From Leptoclinus maculatus (Eukaryota > Chordata > Actinopteri > Perciformes > Stichaeidae): 64,000 nt of DNA. Positions 37,206 to 52,019 of the stretch are shown piece by piece. The stretch's first letter is position 1; every line of letters begins with the position of its first letter. Both the position numbers and the translations under genes were made by a program. A model generated the notes under the pieces. It was not told where the DNA came from. It saw nothing but the letters and a program-made list of their open reading frames with translations, and searched no databases. The stretch covers positions 5,862,270-5,926,269 of the forward strand of contig JAVDOI010000016.1 in the NCBI GenBank assembly GCA_032191485.1. Reading direction: 5' to 3'.

Positions 37206-40200
37206 TAAATATGACTAAATTATTATTCATTATCATTATTATAATATTGAGGATATTGAATCTATCATCACTCATTCAGGAATCTGATCAGAAATGAAAG
37301 AATGTTTAAATTGAAGTATCCCACTGATTATGAGATTATGAACACTGAATATACAAGCAAAGCAAACTAAATCCTCATATGTCTTCAGACGCCCCTGAGT
37401 CCATGTTGCCTGGGTGCGTCTCTTCTCTGTGGTGAGTCTGTGTATCTCACTGGTGCGTCTCCCACGGGTGCAACAAGACCAATCACAGCGTCAATCTCAT
37501 TGGCCTCTTTGACCTCCGCAGCCACAACAGCGTGTCCCCTAACACACTAACGAAAACAGGCAAAGCTAAGACGGCATCTGGAGGCTCTGAGCTGGACAGG
37601 TCACTGTGAGGTTACAGAATAACCAACACACAGGAAATTACACTGATTCTTTTAATTGAGCGGTTGTATGGGATTTTAAAGGAAATTGTTCTTTTGAATG
37701 GATTTGAAAAAAGCTGAGTGTTACTATTTTGTGTCCTGCCCGTGTTAGGCACACAAATATTTCTTCCCTGTGATCATTTCATCACTTCGTCTATATATCC
37801 TTCATTTACATGCACAAACACAGTCGCCATGCTGCAGGAACTGAAGAGCAGGAACTGTGCATGTGTTGTCATGTATAATATCTGTTTTGAGGTTGTGAAA
37901 AAGGAGAAAATAATGAGCCGGGCGTTCAGATGGACTACACTCATTTTTTGTAGTCTGCTGCCCTCTAGTGCTCAACAGCATCAACAGTCCAAACGCTGTC
38001 CTGAGAGTGCACTATCTGGTCTGATACACTGCATTTATTCATTAAAAGAAAAAGCTGTTAGAAATACAATCAACACGGAATTTGTCAACCTAAACTGAAC
38101 TGTGATTAAACAGCACCAAAACAAGGTTTGAATTCAGGTAACATATCCTAAAATGTAAAATATATGAAAAGAATGAAAGAATCTCTATTTTCAAGATTTA
38201 CATTTTTTTTCTTCTTCTTCCTCTCTGCTTCAGGATTTCAAACCTGAAAGAAAAGATCTAATCCAGGTCTTACTATGGAATCTATATCTCCTCCTTTCCC
38301 CCTCTGGTGGTCCCAAATCGTGGAGAAATCTTTGTCTGCTCTGACTTGACTGGGAACGCCTCCAGCAAGAATAAAAAGAGGGCAGAGAAAGGAGACAGGT
38401 GCCAGGTCAAATGGCAAGTGGTTTTGGACTGATGGGAAATAGATGCACCCACGCAGAGAACCCACCCACACACAACACCTACACTTGGCCTGAAGGCTTA
38501 TACATCAACATGGGGGGGGGGGTAAGAGGTGGGGGTTGGATATACCGTATCAGTATACAGATAGAAGAAGAAAAACAGAGAAGGGAGGTGATAGCAGAAT
38601 CAGACAGTGTGTGAAGGATGTCTGCAGCCTGGACATTAAGGCCACAGCTGAAGACAAATTACGGCAGTTGTTTTGGTGAGGTTCTCGACACTCGACCAAA
38701 CACACAAACTGGTTCTCATTCGCACACTCACACATACACCATCTCTCTCCCACACCATCTATTTTTCGTATATCCCCCAATCCCAAATCTTCTAAATTAC
38801 TCTAATGTCTCCCCTCCGGATAAACAAAAAGTACCATGAGATGTGCGCTTTAACCCAGTTAGCTAATAGCTACAAGTAACCTACCTAAATGTGTGTCACG
38901 ACCAAGCGGTCCCCTTCAAACCAGACCAAAATGTCCTTCCATGTCTTCCCCACTGAGGGGCAGACAGACATTCACAGTGGAGGGGGATAAGCACTCACAC
39001 ATACACACTCACACAGGCAGGCAGAGTGTACACTTTAAGGTGGGGTCTTAAACGCGTTGATTCATTTGGTGAGAATTGTTAGCATTGAATGCCTATCACT
39101 GCATGTTAAATGAAAGAGAAAGATAACAGTGTGTTGCGTTTTTTACCCTCACAAAAACAGATTATGTGGGTCATAATGAAGCCACTAAATGAATTAATCA
39201 ACAGAAAATTGCTTTCTGTTACTGAAAAACGTGGTCACAATTTAAAGAGGGAAATCACAGAGTGTAGGATGATCTATAGATTGAAAATAAGCCCTCATAT
39301 CACCGTGCATAATTAGATAAAATAGAATTCATGTCAATTTAAACATCAAAGCATCCTTTTAAAAAACGATGATTCATGCAGCGTTAACAGGGGAGCAGAC
39401 TGCTGCTATCCACTGCTATATGTAACAGTTTATGTGGGAATCATGTGGGATTTACACATCAAACTAAAATGAATTGGATTGATGTTCTATCACATCAGTG
39501 GGAAGTGGTGTCCAGGTTTTAACTGACAAACATCAGCCACATTTTCAAGCATTTTAAAGCTACTATGTGGTTTGGTGGAAGAAAAGCAAGTCATTTTGAA
39601 CTACCAAAAGAAAAGGTTTATTTATCCTGAAAATAATGTGAAAAAGCTAGAAAACTGGTCACATCCATGTTGCGTAATCTGCCAATTCCCCATGAAGCCA
39701 TTGTTGCGGAACAAAGTCACTATGAAGAGAAGCAAGAAAATATAATCAAGACTTTTAATAGATTGGAAGCTTTTCCTCTGACAATATCTCCGCGCTACTT
39801 CAATGACTTCAGTGGGCGATCCAAATAACAACAAGAACCAACACAGTTGCCTGTTGATTAAGAACTTCCGTGAATCAACGGGGAGTTAATTTCTTGGCGG
39901 AAACCAGTGGTCGGCCTGACTGCTGCGACAGGGGGGAAGTGATCCCTTTTCTGTTTTACACAGAAATGGCAGCAGAAGAATAAACAATTTCACGGTCTGT
40001 TGGAAACAGTTATACACGGCGTTGCACAATCACACCCAGTTTCTTCCTATTATTCACACGCTGCTTTGTATCAGCATAGCGTACTGCAATAAGTCATTTC
40101 ACCGGGGCACAATTCCGCGGAGCGGCTTTAAAAAAGTAGGCAATATGTTCTACAAAAGAGTGAGAAACAGAATTGGTCATTTTGGCACTGGCAGTGTCTA

Positions 40201-43200
40201 AACTAGGCAGGGCAATTATTTAAAAGTGATGCAAAGTTTACATTATTTTACTAGCAAAAATGTTCTATGGTTCTCCTGTGAACTTCTCTATTAAAAAATG
40301 TATCTTAATTCTCAGTCCAATTATGTTATGTTGTCCAGGAAATGTCCAGAATGATTATATTTGTGGCTGAGGAGAAACTTCAATTTGGGCATTAATAAAA
40401 CACAATTTCCTGATGGTAACCATTATGAGTTGGCCTAAGTGTTTTTTAATTGAAAACAGAATCTAATGGGAGGGCAATGGAAGATGAAGGAAACAAAACA
40501 AGGAAAATGGACTGATGGCGAGAAACAATAGAAAGAGAGACAGGTGAATTAGAGACTTGTTGATGGCTGAATACAGACGGCCTCACAGGTCACTCCAGCC
40601 AATCACAGATCGAGCATGCAGTCTTCTGGGATATGCCTTGTCACCACAAAAAGCAGTCCCTTCACAGTAATAGACAGAGTCCTCAGGAACTCTCTGGTGG
40701 GCGAGTTGGTGGGATATTCAAAGGACACATCAAGGAAACAAAAGTTTCCATGGTTACCGGAGGTTGAATTTGCTGACGTGGGATTTCGGGGGGGTGTCAA
40801 AAGACTGAGAACTGCGACAGTTCTCTCTACAAACAGAAAATAAAAACACTTACAGCATGCAGCAAAACAGTGTCATTGAAATTGGTAGTAAGATTGTTTT
40901 TGGAGTTATTGTGTTGTTTGGTCTCTGTGTTTGTTGAGAATTATTGTTGTAATTCAGATGATAGTATTGTAGCAAATACATTTATGTGGACTCCAAGAGG
41001 GGCAGCTATTGTTGTTACAGCAACCAATGAGTCTCGTTTATTGTTCAAATAGCAACATGACTTTATTTTATCAGTCATGTTAATAAAAAATGAAGGAACA
41101 ATATAAAAAAAACTTGTGTTTGTGTGTGTGTGTGTGTGTGTGGAAACCTTTGAAACACAACTTAAAATAGTTTTGCAACCAAAGGACTCCCTTTTCCATT
41201 AGACAACTGAAACTAATTATGTAATCAAATGGTGTATTGTATTGCATTGTGAATAAAACTGCAGTATTTGTTCTTTGATTGAAAAATCCTAAAAACTGAA
41301 GGGAGCTGCAAAAGGCATTGCCTTTCAATTTTTGGGGAATAATGAGACAAAATGATGCAACCCAAAGAGATTTTTAGGCTGTACTTTGTGTGCTGTGCTC
41401 AGTGATTTGGAGTCTGATCAAAGGCAAGCACAGTGCCTTCCTCCCATGCGAAGCAGCAAAAGCCACCAGCACCATATGTGTGTGCCCATCAGTGGGTCCA
41501 CATGCCATATGCCTGAATGTGCTGGTGTAATGCTTTCTCTAAGCCAATCAACTCACTGTCCGCTCAGCAATAGTGTTCATTAGTGCAGTCCTGGGGTGGT
41601 GGTGTGTGTACGGCTGTATATACAGTGTATATATATATATATATATATTTATATGTGTTTAAATGCACGTATGTAGTTATGCATACAGTTTGGGTTTAAG
41701 TGACAAACTGCAGGAGTGTGTGAAGTGAAGTCCTGTGTGTTTGTGCAGGCGTAGCCTCACTAGACCGTGTTACTGGAATTGCAGGAGCAGTGTGTTTGTG
41801 CAGCCTTGTTACTCTCCCTGAGCTGCTGGGCAGTGGAATATCCTCCCCAGTGTCGAGTTTCCCCCGTCATGATGGGATCATAGAGATGTGCCAAGAAAGC
41901 GCTGCGCCCAGGGACCCTCGCTCATTCTCACACAGCCCCATATCAAAGTATCATCACACACGCACAAACACACAAAGCAACCACCTGGAAAGCACTGCCG
42001 GAACCCGGAGAACCCCAAAGTCTTGTGTTGCTGTGCGAGTGCACACGCAGACAAATACATTTGCACACACTTAGACAAGCTATTGCTTTTCTTCACAGAA
42101 GAAAGGTCAACTGCCACCTGAGCATTTACAGTCTGTTTTTTTTAGCCTGGAGATATTTACCATACCCCAAGTTTCTGATGTCACAGTGTGTGCAATTTGT
42201 ATACCTATCACTCAAGTATTACGAGTTATACATGCAAGTACATGTATGCCGCTAAATGTTGTGCCAATAATCCTAAGGCTTATTGGCCAATGTACAGCGC
42301 AATTGATTTTGACAAGATACTGCTATGTGAACATGTTCGTCAGTCATCAAGTTGCAATATATATATATAAGGTTTCATGCATGCATGTCAAAGAAATACT
42401 CAATAGAATGAAGCCAAATCAGCAACTGTAATACCAATGCAACTTCCTCTATTTTTAGCAGTATCCTCAAAGCAAGGTGACATATAAATACTCAGCACTA
42501 TCAGCTTCTCAGTGCTATTCATTACATTGCTCTGGTACACTTTGGGAATCGTCCAGCAGGCAGAATTTCATGTGACGAGTCTGCCACCAAGTTCAATGTA
42601 GAGAAATTCCATTTAGCCAAAATTGTGTTTTCAAACATTTCCATTTCCAAAGGCTGTCTGTGACCAGAGATACTTCCTGGACACGTTTCCTATCAAAATA
42701 TACACATGTAGGGTGCAGAATGAAAAAAAGTTTTCCAGTAGTAACCTCAAGCCTAGTTACAGTTACAGCAAGCATGTTTGATCGACTTGTGGTGATGGAA
42801 ATGTAACACCCTTAGCCCATCCCATTTCTCGTATTAGTGTTGCCAAAAGGTCGAGATGCCGTCTGACATGATATCTGGAAACTAGAGTGCATGGAAAGGT
42901 TACAAATGGAGTTTATTGAAGTTTTAATTGGATGCAAATCAGCTAATTGTGTTTGCACAGTGAGAGCTGAGCTGCAAACTCTGCAAACTACATGTGCAAG
43001 CAGACATACTGCACATACAAACAAAGTCTGGGTGCATCCAATAACCTCATCTTACTCACACCTTAGCAATGATCACCATGCAAACACACACACACACACA
43101 CATATTAGATGGTTTGGATCCAAGGCACGGTGTTGGGAAAGATAGAGGTGGTGTAAATGTCAAGTCCTCTCACTCACCACATTACAAAGTTGAAGACTGT

Positions 43201-44202
43201 TCCCCAACATGTCCATCCCATGCCTTCTACAACTGCATACATGTAATAAAGAGCATATACTTAGTTATTAAAATGATACATACAATCGCCAGTGAAGTGT
43301 CAAACAATAAACAATATTCATTGAAATGCTGGGAAAAAACTGACCTGAAAATATCTATATTCAATGCACTGATGTGGTTTCATAAAATGTGGAACTGAGG
43401 GCATCATTTATCTCATCTTAGGTAGCTCAGAAAACAAAACCAATGTCATTCTGCGAGATAAGCCTTATAAGTCTGCCAACATCACATAGAGGCTATCATT
43501 CTATCACTGAAAGCAATAACGCACAGAGACGGACAAAGAAAGGAAGAGAGAGAACTTATCAATGTTCTCCCCCATAAGCCATAAAGCTGCCAGATCTTGC
43601 CAAGTCTGATAAGCAACATCCAACGCTCCTCTCTGCTACTCATTTCACCCCACCCAACCCCTCCCTGCTGCTCCGTCTTGACAGCTGGGGCCCCAGTCCC
43701 CACATCAGTGGAAATTTCCTGAAATGTCACTCCAGTAGACGGCCTGAGTGATTGTATAGCGTGGGGAGTATTGCTGCAAAGGCCATACAGACATGCAAAC
43801 AATTCTCCCTCAGCCCATTGTCCCCAGTCCCCACACGATGGCTGTCACCCCAACTTCAGCTCTTGGAGGCCAAATTAGTCCGGCCATGCGCATCTTTGTG
43901 TCTCAAAACCCCACTGTGACTCGCCTTCCTCAACCCCTTCATATTGTGTCCTCACCTTCTCGTTCATAGAGTTCAACCTGTCGTGGTAACTTAGCCAGGG
44001 GCCAGAATGAAAAGGTTATGGGTCAGAGGGGAAACAGGAAGTCTATGCCTCAATGGTTAACATAATATAACATTGGGAAATTGGCTTGAAAAAAATCAGA
44101 CTAACCACTTATAAATGCTCATAATAAAGGATGGTTAAGTAATTCTTTGATGACTATTTGATCTATGCTGTCTATATGTTTCTTAATCAAGAAAAAGAAC
44201 AG
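37206..44202. other. Upstream flank, 37.2-44.2 kb
   Basis: No supportable gene or RNA. Small features are a G9 run at 38512-38520, a (TA)n tract at 41628-41646, (GT)n at 41119-41140, (TA)n at 42356-42369 and (CA)n at 43083-43101. An X-box match lies at 40744-40757. Confidence 0.45.
40744..40757 (-). promoter_or_regulatory. RFX X-box-like site
   Basis: The minus strand reads GTAACCATGGAAAC, a full match to GTHNYYATRRNAAC and 11 of 14 to GTTGCCATGGCAAC. It lies 6.5 kb upstream of ank3 exon 1. Confidence 0.4.
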
Positions 44203-44718
44203 TCTACAGCTATGCTAGTGGCTCTGTTTGCTTTGAGTTTAAGCTAGCATCAGCATGCTAACATGCTCACAATGGGACTGCTAAGATGCTGATGTTTAGC
44301 AGATATAATGTTGTCCATTATCAAACTTCAGCGTATTAGCATGCTAATGTTTGCCAATTCGCACTAAATACAAATTACAGCTGAGGCTGATGGTAAAGTC
44401 ATTCGTTTTGTAAATATTTATTTAGAAACAAATTCAAATTTTAAGTCATTCTGAGTAGAATACAAACGCCTGGACCAAATTTTCTGTCAGTCCATTCAAC
44501 AGGTGTTGAGACATTTCACCAAGAAATGTGATCTCTGACGCAAGACGGATCATCAAAATCAGTAGGATTCATCCTCAGGGGAACATGAATGTCTGTAGAA
44601 AATGTCATGGCAATCCATAGTTGTTGATATATTTCACTCTTGACTGAACTGGTGGACAGACCAATAGACCAACAGACAGACAGTGCCATCTCTATGGCCA
44701 TGTCGCAAGGATGGCTAA
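44203..44718 (+). repeat. Dispersed fish repeat, family C
   Basis: Left part contains GCATGCTAACATGCTCACAA, TTAGCATGCTAATGTTTGCC and related TTAGCATG units. Right part contains AACATGAATGTCTGTAGAAA, ATGTCATGGCAATCCATAG and GGTGGACAGACCAATAGACC. This order is typical of a high-copy teleost repeat. The copy is fairly complete, and its ends are approximate. Confidence 0.65.
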
Positions 44719-46782
44719 AATTGAAAGTGAAAGAGAGTTCATTAGTGTTTGACCTCATCGTCTATCAAGGTAGTGACAGAAGAGGCACATGGTTCTTAAC
44801 TTGACCGCACCTTTACTTAGATCCACATAGGCTTATCCAACTAACAGATAAATAGGTTAACAGTGTACTTTTACCACAGCCCTGTTAGCCTAGCGTTAGC
44901 AACTGTGTTGGCAGTTGTACTGTAAGCAGGTCTTCAAACAGAATCACTGTAAAAAAAATTAAATCAAAACATTCAAGACCACGTGACTGTGCTTTCAAAC
45001 TCACCCTTTCAACTCCTTGCATCTTCAGTTATTCCTGACCGTCTCTGACATTGACGCAAGTTCACCAGGTGCAAAAAGGGAAAGGGTATCGATGGCCGTG
45101 AACCGACTAAAGCCGGGACAGTAAAGGCGTGCATGAAGCCCAGCCCAGCCCAGCCAAGTTCAAGCTACAAGTGGCAGCAGGGGGGTTACAGGCAGTTAAT
45201 CAGACAAGCGGTAATCTAGTTAGGAGATCAACAAATGAGCCTCTCAGTGGTGGAAAGGAGGACACAACCCCGCAGACAATAGAGCGGGTTAATGCCATTG
45301 TGTACGAGAACAACGGGAGGGATGGAAAGGCAGCATTATTGGAATAATTCAGATCAAAATGAGGGTCGAGTGTACAGCAGGAGCACTAAGCTGTGCCTGC
45401 TGGTGGGAACTTCTCCTGGAATAAATTGTGTTGGACTAATTGTCGCGGTGACTTCATGTCTCAAAGCAACACGTTCGCCTGAAAGTGACAAATTGTGTTC
45501 ATTTTTTTTGTGTTGAGTTGAAGCATAATATTTGACATTTTAGATGTTTAAAAAAAATGTGAGTCATGGCACCGGATGTGGTCTGGATCTACGACAACCA
45601 CCTGCTCTTTCTAATTAGCAATGTCAAGAAATTGTACCTTTGCAAAGCGTCCAGCTGTGGAAGGGCTATTAAAAAGGTGAGTAGTGGCGGCTGGCAGCAC
45701 AAAGCCAGTGACCACAGTGAGGCTTCACCATTTTCCACACCTCTTTTGGTCTCCATGGAAACAAAGACAAGTACGTTCACGCACACGGGAGCCGCAAATA
45801 GAACATCACAGGGGAAGAGAAGAAGAAGCGTGCTGCTACTGGCACTTCACAGGCTCCAGTCCAGATGTTTTTTCAAACCCCCTGGAATCAGAGTGTTGTT
45901 TATATGTTTCTAATTGAGTAAAAAGACGTCTCAGTGCCCACCTTATGCCCCCTCTTTCACTTTGTCTTCTGTACAAGCCTACAGCCGGATAAAAAATATG
46001 TCAGACACACAACTGTGTCTGGCATATTTTAACTACTTTAGGGCTGTGCTGCCAATCATTTTAATCCATTTTAAGCCAACACAGATTACTCTTCAAAGGG
46101 TTCATATTATTGCCTGTCTAAGCACATTTTGGCCTTGGCTGGGAAAATAAAATAATTTTTTTCGTCAGTTCCAAAACTGGATATAGACACAGTCTGGTGA
46201 TGACTGTGCTTATAACTGTTAAGGTTACCATAAATAAACTGTTATGGTTCCACGGAGAGCATCTGTAAACTGTTATAAACACACTAAGACAGTGTTTGGT
46301 AAACTTAGGAGTCACAAAAGTGGGAAATGTTTTTTGCTGTCAAGCTCATGCAAACAGTGGCTGCTCTGCAACAACCAAGCGCTCCGACCCTGGCTTAAAT
46401 GCCAATGCATTGCATGAAAATGTTTAAAATGCAGTTTGGCCATACTGATAAAGTATTTTTATTGCCACATCTTGTGCAAACATAGCTCATTTGTTCAGTT
46501 TTAAACTTTGTTTTAAACTTTGTATAAATACGCTGGTGAATGTTTTGGAAGGGAGCAGATGATAAAGTGTCACTGGCTGACCCAGACAGAGGAGGTGAGC
46601 GTCTGAGACAGAGAGAGAGAGAGAGAAGTCTGTCCTCGTCAACATCAGGAAACACCATCGTCTCCCTCTGACCCGCATCCCTGCTAATGCAATCTGCCGC
46701 ACTTAAGAACCAGCGTAATGCAATGCAACAGTAGAAACGGTAGAAATGCACATTTGCAGATGGACAAACATTTTCTCCTTCA

Positions 46783-46817
<35 letters not shown>

Positions 46818-47028
46818 GGGGCCTTGTTAGAGTGTGCTTGCAGGCAGGTTCCAGATGCCACACGCTGGGCTGAGTGGCTGCTGGCTGAGCCAGAAGAGGA
46901 AATAGACATAGGACTTACAGATACTTTCAGGGCAGATTTGTGAAGCACATAGACGTATGCACATAGTGATGCCCAGGCAAACAAAGAGCATGTCAACGGT
47001 GATCGGTCTGTTTTACATTCCTTCTCCA

Positions 47029-47069
<41 letters not shown>

Positions 47070-50000
47070 GTCGTGAGCCAGAGAGTGACGGGAGCTTTGA
47101 TGTTGCGAAAGCGCATCTGTGTTACTAGGCTTCTTAGTCAAAAGAAAAAAAAACTCTACCCTCCTTCAGGTTTTCACAGTTCCTTTCCGTCACTCGGAGG
47201 CAGCTGCAAGAAAGCGAGGAGGCTGACAGTGAGTGAGGAAACTGAAGGGGGAAGAAAAAAAGAATGAAGACAGTGAGAGAAAAAAGAGAGGGAGAGTCGT
47301 GCAGAGGGAGGAAGCGAATGCGAGGAGAAAAGGAGGTCAGATAGTGGGTAATGCTTTATTGCATCGAGGCTGTGAAGGCCTGAAGGTGGAAGGTTTCACT
47401 TTGGTTTGAGAGGCAGGGGAACGTGGACGGAGGGATGGATGGATAAACTGGTTTCAAAAATTGTGGTGTACAGGTGAAGATTTTGTTGTCTAAAATAGAT
47501 CCTTTTAAGCTTCTCCTGCTTAAAAAAAACATCAACAACATCACAAGAATATGCTACCGTTGGGGCCTTGGTGCAACAGACTGTCATCGTGAGTATTTTT
47601 CTTGTGCAGAGAAACCGAAGCTCTCAAAAATGTTCAAAGACAGAAGGAAAAAGCAGAGGAGAATTCTTGAATTACCAATCTATTTCATTATATTTTCTGT
47701 CAGGCAAACCACTGTCGGGTTAGGCCTTTTCACTCACTAGCTGCGTGATTTGTTTTCATTCTTTTCCCCTCTAGCACTCACACACACACACACGCTCACT
47801 CTCTACTCATCTGTCTCAGAAACGTCGAGGTTGTGCGGTGCCTTTTTTGAATGGCGCACTTTAATACAGATTATCAGCTGCTTGAGAGCTCCAATTAGGT
47901 GGTATTATAGAAGGAATAATAAGGTAAAGCCCCACTGTACAACGAAGATGATTCCTCCTCTCCAATCTCGTCCCCGTTGACACCGTAGAAAATCCCCTTC
48001 TGAACTTCGCGACACACTCCCCAGTCGGCTAATCTAACTACAAAGTCGGATATTTCACCGTAGACTCCCTGCCTCGGCCTCAAATGCCTCGGCCTTTTTT
48101 CCTCCTTGTTTGCTGTGATTTATGAAACGGTTAAACCCAGTGTAAACCCATTTAGGTGCTGATTTCTAAAGTGGAGCAGAAGTCACGTTAACTTAATTTG
48201 CCTCTGTCTACCACAGCGTCAGCCACATCCCTTCAGCTCTCAGAGCATTACTCCGTCAAAGGCCTGTGTAGGGTCAATACTAATGCCGTCTTCATCCAAT
48301 TCAAACTGTGACTGTGCTGGTAAAGCAGACAATTAGCTGACAGTTTCTGTTAGGGAATAATACTTTCTCTGAAATGTATCAGAAGTTTAAGCACACGCAG
48401 AGGGCTGTTTCCTATAATTACGCTGATCAGAAAACTATCTGGGTGTTGGTGTTATTGAATTAAACGCCAGATTGAGAATTAAATACCAACATTGAATTTG
48501 AATTCCAGCAGTGCAGCCTTGTAGCAGATAGTAATATGGAGGATGACACTTCTCAGAGATCACCTGATTGGATGATGTGTGGGTAATTAAAACATGCAGC
48601 TTGAAATGTCTTTCTGGCCATGCTTCTTTGGGCATGTAATACATTTTTTTTACATTTTTTACCATCTGGGCGACTGAAGTAGGGCACAAGGGGAACTCTA
48701 GAGACGCTTCAGTGGCCAGTTGATCATCGGGATGCCTAAAACTTCATGTCTTACATACAGGGATGATAAGTGTTATAGCAACAATCCCACAGGTTCACTG
48801 CGTGTCACACTCTTGCGAGATGGGTCTAATGGTGTTGATCTGTGTCAGGCCGTACGATATTGAATGTGAGGCAGCTGGTGCAATCAATGCCTATTGAATC
48901 ATTTCACTATGTTGTAAATGGAAAGAAATCAGATGCGAGCAGAGACTTGTAATACATTTGTGTCATCCATGTTCGCCTCTCTTGTGATCTGAAAATGTAG
49001 CAGAACATGAATGTCAAATCTGCAAACTGAGCTTGAGGTAAGTATGTTTTTAGCATTGCACCAGCTCTCCAGTGTGTTCCGCATCATTTCATGCTGTACT
49101 CTGATGGGACGGTAAATAGTGGGTCATAAGACCAAGAGTCCTCTATGAAAATCACGGTCAAAAAGTGTGATTTCTTTTTAATTCAGTTATTTCAGAGACA
49201 GTGTTGATGGAGCTTTACTTGCAAACAAAAGGTGATCTTCTTCCAAATCTTAGTGAGCATGCTGGAAATCCCACCAAAACACACCTTTATTTATCAGCCT
49301 TTATTCGGTATTCTATGCCGAATAATCAACACCGTCTGCAAACAATAATTTGCAAGCACAAAACTGCAACATATATATACATACTGAATATAATATTGTG
49401 GAAGGAAACAGAAGGCTTCATGTTTCTGACATGTACTAAGTACTAAATATCAATATCTACAGCACATTATGTGTAAATAAAGTGTAGAATATTTGGACAA
49501 AGATGGCTGGGAAAGACACACCCCAGACATTTACACTAGAACAGAAGAAGTAGAGATACTAGAGAGATTTGTGTCTTCGCTAATGCACTTTGTCTTTGGC
49601 TTGAAAAACTCTACACGTGTATACCTTTACAGAAGAGAAGAACACATCTCTCAGTAGTTCTTTGCACTATTATACTTTCTGCCTCTGCTGATGTTTTACA
49701 TGCCTCCGTAATAAAGACACATGCAGACACACACACACGCGCAAGCCACGACGAATAGCGTTATCAATCACAGCCACAGTGAAACATAGGTCTTTCCAGA
49801 AACGCTCAATCCCTCTCCGTCCTGGCCAGCGAGGAGGATGTCTCCATTGTTTAATGACACTGAGGGAGGAAATGGTTTCTCTTTGTTCCCTTACAACTCC
49901 ATTACTGTCTCTACGGGTGTGCAGTACTGTACTGAGCTGACAAGACCAGATCATTTAGTAATTTTGACTCAATTTTAGTTTTTGGCACCGAGTTCCTCTT

Positions 50001-50867
50001 CCCACTCGCTTTTATATAACACCCTCCTCTGCGACTGTTTTGAAGAGGGCAGCGATTTTTAGACGGGCATTTTATGTTGAATGTTAGAGGATTCAGGTGC
50101 GTGTACCGCAATACAGTCACCAAGAGCTCTGTATACATACAGTATTTTGGGTATTCCTTGGCTTCCATCTTCCTTCTTTTCTGTTGTTCATTCGGGTAAT
50201 ATTCAGTACCGGGGATGTCCACATTGTTAAATCCCCCCCCAAGTGATTGACTTCACTTGTGCTGGGTAATTGATGACGGATGAAGCAATCATAAAGAGTC
50301 CCCGGCTGGTAAATCATGACTTTGCTTATTCTCTGTGGGTAAACTAGGCCATCTGGGATGAGCTATAACTATGGAAGCATACTGGTCCATGCTGGGATAG
50401 ACAGCAAGGAGATCTCGGCAGTGATTTATTCATGACACATGTGGGAGAAGAAGACTCAGCCTTCCTCTCTCCTCCCTCAGCTCCCCCTTTCCCCAGCTAC
50501 CTCCAAGACGCCATCACATCATCCTCACATCCTCGCTGCTCTATCCCACCATACTGCCCACATGACAGCTCCCTGCCTTCATTTTCTACCTACTCATATT
50601 AATCACATCAAATCACCCAGGGTAATTCATTTTCACTCCCCCCTGCACGTACTGAATGTGTATGAATAGACATTTTAACTGCATGATGACTCTATATTGT
50701 TGGATTTTAAAAGTAGATGTATTTAAATGAGTTAATTACAAACAGGTAGTAAAATATGCCTACAAGCACAGTGAACCTTTCTAGTTAACAGTCTCCATCT
50801 CATTGCTTTAGTCTTTACAAAATCAAACTACAAAAATGATAAGTAAAGTAAAGATAAGTAAAAGCGT
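44719..50867. other. Upstream flank, 44.7-50.9 kb
   Basis: No identified gene. Contents are a plus-strand exon-like frame at 45566-45676 (see findings), an X-box at 45749-45762, (CA)n at 46785-46814, (CT)n at 47033-47064 and GA-rich DNA at 47270-47335. Repeat-free sequence at about 48130-48330 contains CAATTAGC and could be a conserved non-coding element. Confidence 0.45.
45749..45762 (+). promoter_or_regulatory. RFX X-box-like site
   Basis: The plus strand reads GTCTCCATGGAAAC, a full match to GTHNYYATRRNAAC (11 of 14 to the ideal palindrome). It lies 73 bp after the exon-like frame 45566-45676. Confidence 0.4.
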
Positions 50868-51030
50868 TAAAGGTGTTTTTTTCCTGCAGTTTCCACTGTT
50901 GGTAGATATTTTTACCTTTGGGCAGACTAGCCGGTTCCCCTTGTTTCTGGTAAATTACGCTAGCAAAATATTTAGGGGACAAAAAACCGAACAGGCCTAT
51001 TTCCCAAAAGATTTAACTATTCCTTGAACT
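50868..51030 (-). repeat. Family A repeat, reverse degenerate copy
   Basis: Reads as the reverse of family A: TTTACCTTTGGGCAGACTAG, CCCCTTGTTTCTGG, then TATTTCCCAAAAGATTTAAC and TATTCCTTG, the reverse of the family start. Decayed relative to the 8.1-kb copy. Confidence 0.5.
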
Positions 51031-51163
51031 GACCAATAAACTCTGAAATAAAATAGGAAGCAAGGCCCTGTTTAAATTAATTACTATGTTTGGTATGGCT
51101 GCTGATGACAGAATGGTCTCTGTATCACCTCTTGTAAAGTGTCCAGGTTGTTCTATTAAAAAA

Positions 51164-51193
51164 CAACACACACACACACACACACACACACAC
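51164..51193 (+). repeat. (CA)n microsatellite
   Basis: CA array of about 28-30 bp following an AAAACAACA lead-in. Confidence 0.93.
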
Positions 51194-51390
51194 CAGAGGG
51201 TATCTAATTAGCAGACTCACACCCTCACAGCTGGAGGTTGTCACATTGTGTGTGTACTGTCAGTGACCACAGGGCAGGAGAAACCCTGTGACTGTAAAGA
51301 GAAACGAACCGACACACCAGCCTTCTGCAGATACGCTGGGGCGATCCACAACATGCAAAACTTAATGGTGACACGCATAGTATAAAAATA

Positions 51391-51690
51391 TATATACACT
51401 GCCGTTTAAAAGTTTGAAATCACCTGTTATGTTCATATCTTTTATTTTCATTCCTTCACACATGACAATCTTAGGCGAGACGAAATTCAGACACCCAATG
51501 TATTATTTACTTTTGAACTAGTTTTGGCCCCAAAAGAAGAAGAATTAAATAATTAAAACTTACGTTTTGTCGATGTCCCCAAAATGTTACATACCAGGAG
51601 GGCATACTGTTATAACTGAACTTCCACCAAATACCATTCAATACTGAATTTGTTTTCCAGAACACAAAAGCATATATATACTGTATATAT
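51391..51690. mobile_element. Possible Tc1/mariner-like MITE remnant
   Basis: The left end TATATACACTGCCGTTTAAA followed by AGTTTG resembles the CACTRCCGTTCAAAAGTTTG terminus common in fish Tc1-type elements. The right end is a TA-rich palindrome (CATATATATACTGTATATATG). No transposase remains and the internal sequence is unassigned. The family call is from memory of the terminus only. Confidence 0.3.
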
Positions 51691-51819
51691 GCTGTGAAAA
51701 TCACAATGTGAAAGTCACCAAGCTGTCCCTGCACAACTCCAACATGCCTCATCTAAGCCTTGGGCAATGCTACTTTAACACTTCAGCTTATTGCAAGCTC
51801 AGTAAACACAGTTCAGACA

Positions 51820-52019
<200 letters not shown>

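Noticed and set aside
43969..43980. Minus-strand MNEK|gtgagg, phase-0 mini exon upstream of ank3 exon 1
   Set aside because: Four codons next to a GTGAGG donor are expected by chance; nothing else supports it.
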